From Gaiellasilicea sp963789355 (lineage in GTDB: Bacteria > Actinomycetota > Thermoleophilia > Gaiellales > Gaiellaceae): DNA of 64,000 bases. Of the stretch, positions 16,783-24,160 are shown piece after piece; position 1 is the first letter of the stretch; each line of letters starts with the position of its first letter. The stretch spans positions 248,001 to 312,000 of the forward strand of contig CAWBKK010000002.1 in assembly GCA_963789355.1 (NCBI GenBank), given 5' to 3'. Below the pieces are notes generated by a model. The model searched no databases, was not told the origin of the DNA, and saw only the letters and a list, made by a program, of their open reading frames with translations. Made by a program: the position numbers and the translations under genes.

Positions 16783-18711
16783 CTATCGCGAGGACTTCTT
16801 GACGACCGTGAAGGTCGGCCTGGCGACGCGGAGCTCGACCGGATCCGACCACGTCATCGCGCGGGCGGTGCCCGGAAGCGAGAAGTTGATCCCGCGGATC
16901 CGGTACCACCAGTTGCCCGGCGTGACCGCGAGCAGCGCCGAGGTTCCGTACGTCAGCTTCGAGCCTTCCTTGCGCCACGGATACTTCGTCTTCGACCACT
17001 GGATCTCGTACTGGTCGGCGCCCAGCGCCGGCTCCCACGCGACGTGTGGCGAGCCATAGAAGGATGGCCGGACGCGCGCTGCAGACGTGAGGCGTCCCTT
17101 CGGCGAGAGCCCGGAGACGAACGGCGAGCCGGAACGCGAGACGGCGGGCTCACTGGTCTTCCCGAACGCGAGCACACGGCCGGCCGCACAGGCGTCCTGA
17201 GGCGTCTCGACGTCGTAGTAGCGGAGCGAGCCGGTTCCCACGACGGGCGACCCGGAAGCGTGCGAGCGCGTCAAGGGCCCGGCGAGGGTCAGCGTCGTCC
17301 CGCTGACGGTGAGAACGTTGACGTTCTCGAGGCTGCCTCCGGAGCCGACCACGGCCAGCCCGGGCTGGAAGCCGTTGGAGTCGACGGTCAGGGTCGAGGC
17401 GCCGGCGTTGGCGCCGGCTGCGAGGCTGAAGGGGACGCTGTCCTCGAGCACGTACCGCACGGGGACGACCGTCCAGTAGAAGCGGCCGTTCGGCCAGCCG
17501 CTCTCCCAGAGATCGACGGGCGCGCCGGTGAGGGCGGGCGTCGCGGGCAGGTTGGTATCCGCGGCGGGCGGGGTCGCGGCCGGATCGGGATCGGTCGGCG
17601 CCGAGGCCCCGGCGTCGGGAGCGGGGGCCGCGGCCGGTGCGGACGTCTTCTTGTCCTGCTCCGTCGACTGAATCTGCAGTCCGTCGGCGGTGAAGCTCGT
17701 GGGCTCGCTGCCGTCGCTGAGGATCGTTCCGCGCGCGCGGTTGGCTTCCACGCTCGTCCTCGGGAGCCTGAGCGGACCGGTGAGCCGCGGCACATACGAC
17801 GGCGAGCCGACCATGGCGCCGCGGAAGATCGTGTTGACGCAGTCGCGGTCGCTGAAGACGTAGACGCGATAGAGGTCGTAGGCGACGCCGGCTGCGCTCG
17901 TCGTGCCGGTGAACGCAAACCCGGGTGTGAGCCGATGCAGCGCAGGCTTCGTCGAGGTCGAGGTCGCGCTGTCGCTGAGTGCGGCGACGGGCGAGACGAC
18001 GCCGCCGGCGACGGCGGGGTTCGTCGAGGTGAAGACCGGGCTCCAGGGGCCGTGCGTGACCGCCGGCAGGCCGGACGGGATCGAGCCGTAGAGGTTGCGG
18101 ACGGCGCGAATGCGGAAGCGCACCGTGCCCGAGAACGCCGGCTGCTGGTGGAACGAATAGAACTCGCGGTGATCGACGGCGTTCGTCTTCGTCGCCACGA
18201 CCTTGCCGGGGAAGACGTCGACGAACCAGACGTGGTAGCTCGTCGCACCCTGAACCACGCTCCAACGCGACATGCCCGGATCGGACGGGAGCTGCTGCGG
18301 CAGGTTGCCCCAACGGACATTGAACCCGTACGACCCACTCCACGTGGTCACGCCTGCGGCGGTGATCGCGCGGACGCGGGCATAGAGCGCGTAGGGGCTG
18401 CCGGTCAGCCAGGGGAGGGCGACGGGGATCGAGACGGCCGGGGACTTCAGCTTGTCGTCCGACCAGAAGATGCCGGCCTCGGTGAAGGCCTGGTTCTTCG
18501 AGAGCTCGAACTCGTACCGGATCGCCCCGCGCACGGGCAGCCAGGAGAAGGACGGCGTCCGCGAGAACTCCCGCTTCGGTGCCTCGTCGGCGCGGAGCAG
18601 GAACGGCTTCAGGGCCTGCGGCGCACCCGGGGGCGCCGCAACCCGGGCCTGGACCGACCCGGTGAGCGCGAGCGCGGCAAGGCAGAGCAGGATGAGGCGA
18701 GCGAGACGCAT
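16783..18711 (-). CDS. Secreted protein with fibronectin-like repeats, function unknown
   Basis: A 642-residue exported protein: residues 1-22 form a signal peptide (MRLARLILLCLAALALTG, with cleavage near VQA). The mature part has several beta-rich units with the pattern SFSWLPVRGAIRYEFELSKN, SRWSVVQGATSYHVWFVD and VAWEPALGADQYEIQWSK, which look like fibronectin type III-like repeats in which a tryptophan precedes A..Y.. strands. A low-complexity Ala/Pro/Asp linker (about residues 360-400) divides the protein. No catalytic motif is recognised; a surface-binding or cell-wall role is a guess. It lies 81 bases downstream of the cytochrome oxidase genes on the same strand. Confidence 0.7.
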   Translation of the reverse strand: MRLARLILLCLAALALTGSVQARVAAPPGAPQALKPFLLRADEAPKREFSRTPSFSWLPVRGAIRYEFELSKNQAFTEAGIFWSDDKLKSPAVSIPVALPWLTGSPYALYARVRAITAAGVTTWSGSYGFNVRWGNLPQQLPSDPGMSRWSVVQGATSYHVWFVDVFPGKVVATKTNAVDHREFYSFHQQPAFSGTVRFRIRAVRNLYGSIPSGLPAVTHGPWSPVFTSTNPAVAGGVVSPVAALSDSATSTSTKPALHRLTPGFAFTGTTSAAGVAYDLYRVYVFSDRDCVNTIFRGAMVGSPSYVPRLTGPLRLPRTSVEANRARGTILSDGSEPTSFTADGLQIQSTEQDKKTSAPAAAPAPDAGASAPTDPDPAATPPAADTNLPATPALTGAPVDLWESGWPNGRFYWTVVPVRYVLEDSVPFSLAAGANAGASTLTVDSNGFQPGLAVVGSGGSLENVNVLTVSGTTLTLAGPLTRSHASGSPVVGTGSLRYYDVETPQDACAAGRVLAFGKTSEPAVSRSGSPFVSGLSPKGRLTSAARVRPSFYGSPHVAWEPALGADQYEIQWSKTKYPWRKEGSKLTYGTSALLAVTPGNWWYRIRGINFSLPGTARAMTWSDPVELRVARPTFTVVKKSSR

Positions 18712-18792
18712 CGCTTACCGTCTTCGGCCGGAACGCGCCCGCGGCCGTCCCTCGAACGAGGGATAGCAGTCCGGCGCCGCCGGGCCGGGGGC

Positions 18793-18918
18793 TCAGTCGA
18801 GGGCTAGATAGAGCAGCGCCACGCCGACCGTGCCGGCGAAGAGGAGCACGAAGATCCCGAAGAGGGCCCAGCCCAGGATCAGATTCTTGCGCTCGAGCTC
18901 AGGCGTGATCTCTTTCAC
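18793..18918 (-). CDS. 41-residue single-span membrane protein of the oxidase operon
   Basis: A small protein translated from GTG at 18918, overlapping the ctaB stop by GTGA. Residues 1-12 are charged (KEITPELERKN) and residues 13-39 form one hydrophobic span (ILGWALFGIFVLLFAGTVGV and on). Position, coupling and shape suggest a small oxidase subunit or assembly factor, comparable to the one-helix subunit IV proteins of other heme-copper oxidases. Similarity to a named family could not be judged by eye, so function is inferred from context alone. Confidence 0.65.
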   Translation of the reverse strand: MKEITPELERKNLILGWALFGIFVLLFAGTVGVALLYLALD

Positions 18919-20090
18919 AGCAGCACCGGATTCACGGCCGCTGCCACGAAGAGCAGCGCCAGATAGAGGAGTGAGTAGTGAAAGAGGACGCCGGCGTTCC
19001 GCCGCGTCGGCGCGCGCCGAAGCTGCCACGACAGCGCGAGGAAGACCGCCCCGAGGAGCGTCGCGGCACCCGAGTAGACGGGGCCGAGCCAGAGGCCGAC
19101 GGCGAGCGTGAACGCGACCAGCACGACCGAGTACCAGACGATCTGCCTGGTGGTCTCGTCGTCGCCCTTCACGACCGGCAGCATCGGCACCTTCGCGGCC
19201 GCGTAGCTCTCCTTGAGCAGGAGCGCGAGCGCCCAGAAGTGCGGGGGCGTCCAGAGGAAGACGATCAGGAAGAGCCAGAGCGCCGGCAGCCCGAGGTCGC
19301 CGCTGGCGGCGGCGTAGCCGACCAGCGGGGGCACCGCGCCTGCCGCGCCGCCGATGACGATGTTCTGCGGCGTCGAGCGCTTCAGCCAGCGGGTGTAGAC
19401 GACGACGTAGAAGAGGTTGCCGACGAGCGCGAGCGCGGCCGTCAGCACGTTGACGGTGCTCGCGAGCAGGACGAACGAGAGCGCCGAGAGCGTCAGCCCG
19501 AACTCGAGCGCGTGGGCCGGCGTCACCCGACCGGCTGCGACGGGGCGCTTCTCGGTGCGCTTGCCCATCAGCCGGTCGATGTCGGCGTCGAGCACGTGGT
19601 TGAGGGCGCTGGCGCCGCCGCACGCGAGCGCGAGCCCGGCCATGGCCGCGGCGAAGAGCCACGGCGAGGGAGCGCCCTGGGCGCCGACGAACATGCCCGC
19701 TGCGCCGGTGACCAGGAGCAGCGACATGATCCGAGGCTTGGTCAGGGTCACGTAGTCCCGCCAGGGTCCGGCAGGCACGGCTTCGCCGCGGAAGGATTGC
19801 GCCGCCGAGATCGCGGCGGCCGCGAGCGCCGCCGAGGCGAGCGCGACGTGCAGCCCGTCGGCTGTGACGGCGGCCGCGGCGCCGAAGAGGACGAGCGCGG
19901 GCACTGAGGGCGCCAGCAGGCGCCGGTGCGCCCAGCCGGCCGCGACGACCACCGCGACGAGCGGCGGCACGGCGAGCGCGGAGACGACGTCGTGCCCGAC
20001 GCCGACAGTCCCGGAGACGACCGCGAGGACCGTTCCCGCGACGCCGCCGAGCGCCGCGAGCTGGAGCCAGAATCCGGGTCTAGAGTTCAC
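18915..20090 (-). CDS. ctaB: Protoheme IX farnesyltransferase (heme O synthase) with extra N-terminal membrane domain
   Basis: A 391-residue UbiA-family prenyltransferase that adds farnesyl to heme B to make heme O for the oxidase. The core runs from about residue 108 (WRDYVTLTKPRIMSLLLVTG) to the end; the first Asp-rich motif is NHVLDADIDRLMGKRTEKRP and the second conserved loop is YTRWLKRSTPQNIVIGG. The first 100 residues form three or four additional hydrophobic segments not present in ordinary CtaB (about 290-310 residues). CtaA-CtaB fusions are known in some bacteria; this extension is too short for full CtaA. The gene overlaps ctaD by 11 bases. Confidence 0.92.
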   Translation of the reverse strand: MNSRPGFWLQLAALGGVAGTVLAVVSGTVGVGHDVVSALAVPPLVAVVVAAGWAHRRLLAPSVPALVLFGAAAAVTADGLHVALASAALAAAAISAAQSFRGEAVPAGPWRDYVTLTKPRIMSLLLVTGAAGMFVGAQGAPSPWLFAAAMAGLALACGGASALNHVLDADIDRLMGKRTEKRPVAAGRVTPAHALEFGLTLSALSFVLLASTVNVLTAALALVGNLFYVVVYTRWLKRSTPQNIVIGGAAGAVPPLVGYAAASGDLGLPALWLFLIVFLWTPPHFWALALLLKESYAAAKVPMLPVVKGDDETTRQIVWYSVVLVAFTLAVGLWLGPVYSGAATLLGAVFLALSWQLRRAPTRRNAGVLFHYSLLYLALLFVAAAVNPVLL

Positions 20091-21708
20091 CGCGCTCCTG
20101 CAGCTTGCGCCGGAGGTCGTAGAGCGGCCGCGCGCTCGTCACGTACGGCACCTCGTCGAAGTTGTGCGCCGGCGGCGGTGAGGTCGTGTACCACTCGAGC
20201 GTGTCGCCGCGCCACGGGTCGTTGCCCGCGCGCCGGCCCTTCCGCGACGCGAACGCGTTCCAGACGAACAGCAGGAGGCCGAGCCCCATCACGTACGAGC
20301 CGATCGTCGAGGCGAGATTGTATTCCTGGAGCAAGCCCGTGTCCTCGTAGGTGTAGATCCGCCTCGGCATTCCGAGCAGCCCGAGCATGTGCTGCGGGAA
20401 GAAGGTGATGTTGAAGCCGACGAAGACGAGCCAGAAGCTGATCTTCCCGAGCCGCTCGTCGAGTATCCGCCCGAAGAACTTCGGCCACCAGTAGCTGAGG
20501 CCGCCGAGGACGCCGAGGATCGAGCCGCCGAAGAGGACGTAGTGCAGGTGCGCGACGACGTAGTAGGTGTCGTGCACCTGCCAGTCGATCGGGAAGGCTG
20601 CGAGGAAGATCCCCGAGAGGCCGCCGATCGTGAAGACGCTGAGGAAGCCGAGCGCGTAGAGCATCGGCGTGTCGAAGTGGAGATTGCCGCGCCAGAGCGT
20701 CGCGAGCCAGTTGAAGATCTTCACGCCCGTCGGGACGGCGATCACCATCGACGACACCATGAAGAAGGCGTTCAGGAAGCCCGGCATCCCGACCGTGAAC
20801 ATGTGGTGCGCCCAGACGAGCAGTGAGAAGAAGCCGATCGCGACGGTCGAGAAGGCGATCGCCTTGTAGCCGAAGATCGGCTTGCGCGCGAAGACGGGAA
20901 TCACCTCGGAGATGATCCCCATCACGGGCAGGATCATGATGTAGACCTCGGGGTGGCCGAAGAACCAGAAAGCGTGCTGGTAGAGGACGGCGCTGCCGCC
21001 CTCGCTCGGGACGAAGAAGTTCGTGTCCGCCTGGCGGTCGAGCAGCAGCAGCGTCAGCCCCGCCGAGAGCGTCGGCAGGACGAGGATCAGCAGGATTGCG
21101 TAGATCTCGATCGACCAGACGAAGAGCGGCATCCGCGTCCAGGTCATCCCGCGTGTGCGCAGGTTGTGGATCGTGACGACGAAGTTGATCGCGCCCACGA
21201 GCGAAGCGATTGTCAGGACGTGCAGGGCGAGGATCCAGAGGTCTTGGCCGTTCCCTTCGCTGTAGACGGAGTTCGGCGGGTAGCTCGTCCAGCCGCCCCG
21301 CGCTGCCCCTCCGTCGGCGAAGAACGAGAGCAGGAGGATGATCCCCCCGAAGAGGAAGAGCCAGTACGAGAACGCGTTCAGGCGCGGGAAGGCCATGTCG
21401 CGGGCGCCGATCATCAGCGGAACGAGGAAGTTGCCGAACCCGGCCAGGATCGGGACGACGACGAGGAAGATCATCGTCGTCCCGTGCATCGTGAAGAGCT
21501 CGTTGTAGCCGTCGCGCTCGATGAAGCCGTTGTCCGCCTGCGCGAGCTGCGTCCGGATCAGGAGCGCCATGATCCCGCCGGCGACGAAGAAGAGCCCCGA
21601 CGTGACCAGGTACATGATCCCGATCCGCTTGTGGTCGACGGTGACGAGCCAGCTCGTGATGCGGCCGCGCTGCCAGGGGGGAATCGGAGGCTCAGCGTCA
21701 GCCGCCAA
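20080..21708 (-). CDS. ctaD: Cytochrome c oxidase subunit I
   Basis: The 542-residue catalytic subunit of an A-type heme-copper oxidase with about 12 membrane helices. It carries the low-spin heme and the heme a3-CuB centre that reduces oxygen. Visible ligands and channel residues: MHGTTMIF (heme a His), WFFGHPEVYI (CuB His and the cross-linked Tyr), WAHHMFTVG (CuB His pair), and YVVAHLHYVLFGG (heme ligands). The N terminus PPWQRGRITSWLVTVDHKRIG is normal for the family. It overlaps ctaC upstream and ctaB downstream by 11 bases each, indicating tight coupling. Confidence 0.97.
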   Translation of the reverse strand: MAADAEPPIPPWQRGRITSWLVTVDHKRIGIMYLVTSGLFFVAGGIMALLIRTQLAQADNGFIERDGYNELFTMHGTTMIFLVVVPILAGFGNFLVPLMIGARDMAFPRLNAFSYWLFLFGGIILLLSFFADGGAARGGWTSYPPNSVYSEGNGQDLWILALHVLTIASLVGAINFVVTIHNLRTRGMTWTRMPLFVWSIEIYAILLILVLPTLSAGLTLLLLDRQADTNFFVPSEGGSAVLYQHAFWFFGHPEVYIMILPVMGIISEVIPVFARKPIFGYKAIAFSTVAIGFFSLLVWAHHMFTVGMPGFLNAFFMVSSMVIAVPTGVKIFNWLATLWRGNLHFDTPMLYALGFLSVFTIGGLSGIFLAAFPIDWQVHDTYYVVAHLHYVLFGGSILGVLGGLSYWWPKFFGRILDERLGKISFWLVFVGFNITFFPQHMLGLLGMPRRIYTYEDTGLLQEYNLASTIGSYVMGLGLLLFVWNAFASRKGRRAGNDPWRGDTLEWYTTSPPPAHNFDEVPYVTSARPLYDLRRKLQERGEL

Positions 21709-22657
21709 GCAGCTCCTCCTCCAGGTAGTCGGTCAGCGCCGTCAGTTGGCGCTCCTCCCAGTCCTTGCCGACCGGCGGCATCTCGCCGCGCCCGTTCCGG
21801 ATCACCTGCTCGACCGCCTCCGCGTCGCCGAGCAGCTGGTTGCCGGAGAGGCGCGGGCCGATGTCGCCCTCGCCCGCGAGCCCGTGGCACTTGGCGCACG
21901 CGCCGACGTAGGTCTCCTCGCCGAGCCCGGAGGTTCCGGCCTCCTGCGCCTCGGCCTCGTCCGCCAGCCACGTTTCGAACTCCGCGCGCGGCATCGCCTC
22001 GACCTCGGCGCGCATGACGGCGTGCTGGATGCCGCAGAACTCGGCGCACTGGCCCTTGTAGATCCCGGGCGCCTTCGGGTTGAACCACGTCTCGTTCGTC
22101 ACCCCTGGAATCGCGTCGAACTTGCCGCCGAGCGCCGGGATCCACCAGGAGTGGATCACGTCGAAATCGGGCGCCGAGACCTCGAGCCGCGTCGTCTGGC
22201 CGACCGGCGCCCGCAGCCTGTCGACGGCGATCACGCCGTTCGGATACGTGTAGTTCCAGTAGTAGCGGTAGCCCTTGACCGTCACCTCGACCCGGTCGGC
22301 GGCGGGGACGTCCTGGATCCCCGGCAGCTTGTAGAAGACGAACGAGCCGATCGCGACGAGGACGAGTACCGGTGCGACGGTCCAGGCGAGCTCGAGGCGC
22401 GTGTTGCCGTGCACCTGCGCCCCGTCCATCTCGCGGGTGCGCCGGTCGGCGCGGTAGCGGACGATGAACCAGATCAGCGTCCCCTGCACGAGCACGAAGA
22501 TCGCGCCGGTGAAGATCGCGACCCAGTAGTAGCTGTCGTTGATCCGCTCGGCGTTCGGCGACGCGGGCTCGACGGGCGCGAAGCCGGGATCCGCCGCGAA
22601 GGCTGCGCCCGAGAGCGCAAGCGCGCACAGGACGGCAACTGCGAGAGAGCGGCGCAC
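21698..22657 (-). CDS. ctaC: Cytochrome c oxidase subunit II fused to cytochrome c (caa3 type)
   Basis: A 319-residue subunit II. Residues 1-21 are a signal peptide ending AFA, two membrane helices follow (about 43-62 and 85-105), then the cupredoxin domain with CuA ligands HSWWIP, and GQCAEFCGIQHAVM. A C-terminal cytochrome c domain has the heme c motif CAKCH at residues 254-258 and a methionine ligand in GEMPPVGK. This makes the enzyme caa3-type, with its own electron donor. It is the first gene of the operon; a TAGAAT box lies 8 bases before the GTG start. No subunit III gene is beside it. Confidence 0.95.
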   Translation of the reverse strand: MRRSLAVAVLCALALSGAAFAADPGFAPVEPASPNAERINDSYYWVAIFTGAIFVLVQGTLIWFIVRYRADRRTREMDGAQVHGNTRLELAWTVAPVLVLVAIGSFVFYKLPGIQDVPAADRVEVTVKGYRYYWNYTYPNGVIAVDRLRAPVGQTTRLEVSAPDFDVIHSWWIPALGGKFDAIPGVTNETWFNPKAPGIYKGQCAEFCGIQHAVMRAEVEAMPRAEFETWLADEAEAQEAGTSGLGEETYVGACAKCHGLAGEGDIGPRLSGNQLLGDAEAVEQVIRNGRGEMPPVGKDWEERQLTALTDYLEEELLGG

Positions 22658-22665
22658 GGAGTGCC

Positions 22666-22671
22666 ATTCTA
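22666..22671 (-). promoter_or_regulatory. Putative -10 box (TAGAAT) for the ctaC operon
   Basis: On the minus strand TAGAAT ends 8 bases before the GTG at 22657, one or two bases more than the other leaderless-type boxes of the window. It overlaps the ATG of the divergent gene at 22671. Confidence 0.4.
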
Positions 22672-22973
22672 TGAACGTGACCAGGGCGGTGCGCAGCGGA
22701 ACCCGCGTCGAGCTCCCGGCCGGTGTCGAGCGGCCCGCGGAGGTCTACGTCAACGGCGTCGCCCAGCGCGCGGGCGCCGACTACCGGCTCGAGAACGGCA
22801 CTCTCGTCTTCTCCCGGGAGCTCCAGCAGGAGGGGAAGCTCGGCTTCTGGCGCTGGACGTCGATCGTCTTCGGCGTGGCCGGCACCTACCGCCAGAACGA
22901 CGTCGTCGACGTCATCTACGAGAGCGCCGGCGGGCGGCGCGTCGTCGCGAGCGGCCTTCCAGTCGAGCCCTAG
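22671..22973 (+). CDS. Small conserved-looking protein of unknown function
   Basis: A 100-residue protein without signal peptide or cysteine. It seems all-beta: VEVYVNG-like strand (here AEVYVNGVAQRAGADY), then LENGTLVFSR, resembling the single strand-turn units VNG..Q..G.DY....G.LVF found in tail-fibre or Ig-like surface domains. A tryptophan-rich middle (GFWRWTSIVFGVAGTY) follows, then DVVDVIYE. I do not recognise a family. The ATG has GGAG nine bases upstream. It is divergent from ctaC by 13 bases and its stop overlaps the malQ stop by 4 bases. Confidence 0.6.
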   Translation: MNVTRAVRSGTRVELPAGVERPAEVYVNGVAQRAGADYRLENGTLVFSRELQQEGKLGFWRWTSIVFGVAGTYRQNDVVDVIYESAGGRRVVASGLPVEP

Positions 22974-24118
22974 CGCCCGGCGGCCACGGTCGCCGCGCGC
23001 AGCCGGGCCGCGTGCTCGTCCGTTAGCTGTCCCGGCTCGAGCCGCCACGTCCAGTTGCCGTGCGGCTGTCCCGGGGTGTTCATCCGGCCCTCGCTGTCCA
23101 GCTCGAGCACGTCCTGGAGCGGGATCATCGCGAGGGCGGCGCGGGACGAGAGCGCCTGCTCGATCAGCCGCCAGGGCTTGCGGCGCGGGAAGTGGCCGCG
23201 AAGCGTGTCGGTGTCGTGGGTCGTCGTGTAGATCACCTGCTGCTCGCGGTGGTTCTCGAAGCGATGCGGGTTGCCGGCGGGCCCCTGGAACGCCCAGAGG
23301 AGGACGACCATGCCCGGGAAGCCGAGCCGATCCCGCAGCTCGTCGACGTCGGGCGTGATCAGGCCAAGGTCCTCCGCGATCACCGGCAGGGAGCCGAGCT
23401 CCGTCTCGGCGGCCTCGAAGAGCGCGGCGCCCGGCCCCGGCAGCCAGCGGCCGGTCCGGGCGTCGAGCGATTCCTCGGGGATCGCCCAGAACTCGGCGAA
23501 GCCGCGAAAATGGTCGAGCCGCGTCAGGTCGAAGAGCGCGAGCGTGCGGCGTAGACGCTCGATCCACCAGCGGTACCCGTCGCGCGCGGCGGCGTCCCAG
23601 TCGAAGAGCGGGTTGCCCCAGTGCTGGCCGCCAGGGCCCAGCTTGTCCGGGGGCGCCCCGGCGACGAGTCCGGGGAGGAAGAGGTCGGGGTGCGCGCGGT
23701 GGTCGACGCTGCCGTGGGCGACGTAGATCGGGACGTCGCCGATCAGCCGCACGCCGCGCTCTGCCGCGTAGGCGCGCAGCGCCGACCATTCGCGGTCGAA
23801 GCGGACTTGGTCGTCGACGCTGCCGCCGGCCGCCGCCCAGTCGTCGAGCCAGTACGCGTTCGCAGCCCGGAACGCGTCCCGCTCGGGCGCCGAGACGGAC
23901 GCGCCGGGATCGGCGAGGAAGCCGTCCCAGGCGGCGAACGCGGATGAGGCGGCGTACGGCGAGTCGACCTCGTCCGGCGGTCCGAGCGGCAGGACCTGCC
24001 ACCAGCTCTGGCCGGCCGCGGCGAGCCAGTCGACAAACGCGTAGGCGTCGGCGTCGAGCCTTCCGCTCGGCAAGGAGGTCGGGTGCAGCACGATGCCGCT
24101 GGATCGTTGAAGCTTCAT
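22970..24118 (-). CDS. malQ: 4-alpha-glucanotransferase (amylomaltase), compact form
   Basis: A 382-residue GH77 enzyme that transfers glucan segments between maltodextrins, recycling short products of glycogen breakdown. The N terminus SSGIVLHPTSLPSG and GQSWWQVLPLGPPD are typical; the nucleophile Asp is in TRLDHFRGF, the acid/base Glu in VIAEDLGLITPDV and the third Asp in YTTTHDTDTLRGHF. Typical bacterial amylomaltases have about 500 residues; here about 80-100 residues are missing between SAFAAWDGFLA and REWSALRAYA, a helical insert region, while catalytic residues remain. It is divergent from glgE with 42 bases between starts. Confidence 0.9.
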   Translation of the reverse strand: MKLQRSSGIVLHPTSLPSGRLDADAYAFVDWLAAAGQSWWQVLPLGPPDEVDSPYAASSAFAAWDGFLADPGASVSAPERDAFRAANAYWLDDWAAAGGSVDDQVRFDREWSALRAYAAERGVRLIGDVPIYVAHGSVDHRAHPDLFLPGLVAGAPPDKLGPGGQHWGNPLFDWDAAARDGYRWWIERLRRTLALFDLTRLDHFRGFAEFWAIPEESLDARTGRWLPGPGAALFEAAETELGSLPVIAEDLGLITPDVDELRDRLGFPGMVVLLWAFQGPAGNPHRFENHREQQVIYTTTHDTDTLRGHFPRRKPWRLIEQALSSRAALAMIPLQDVLELDSEGRMNTPGQPHGNWTWRLEPGQLTDEHAARLRAATVAAGR

Positions 24119-24160
24119 CGCCTGTTCGAAGTTCGCCGTTCGCTGAAAGTCACCGAACCC

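Noticed and set aside
16771..16785. Stop codon of the secreted protein lies in frame with the HisN-like gene, suggesting read-through fusion
   Set aside because: A secreted protein fused to a cytosolic phosphatase makes no sense; the shared frame is likely chance, and the TTG start explains the second gene.
24083..24160. Upstream ATG start for glgE
   Set aside because: It would lie within the divergent malQ gene and adds residues with no resemblance to GlgE; GTG at 24161 fits better.
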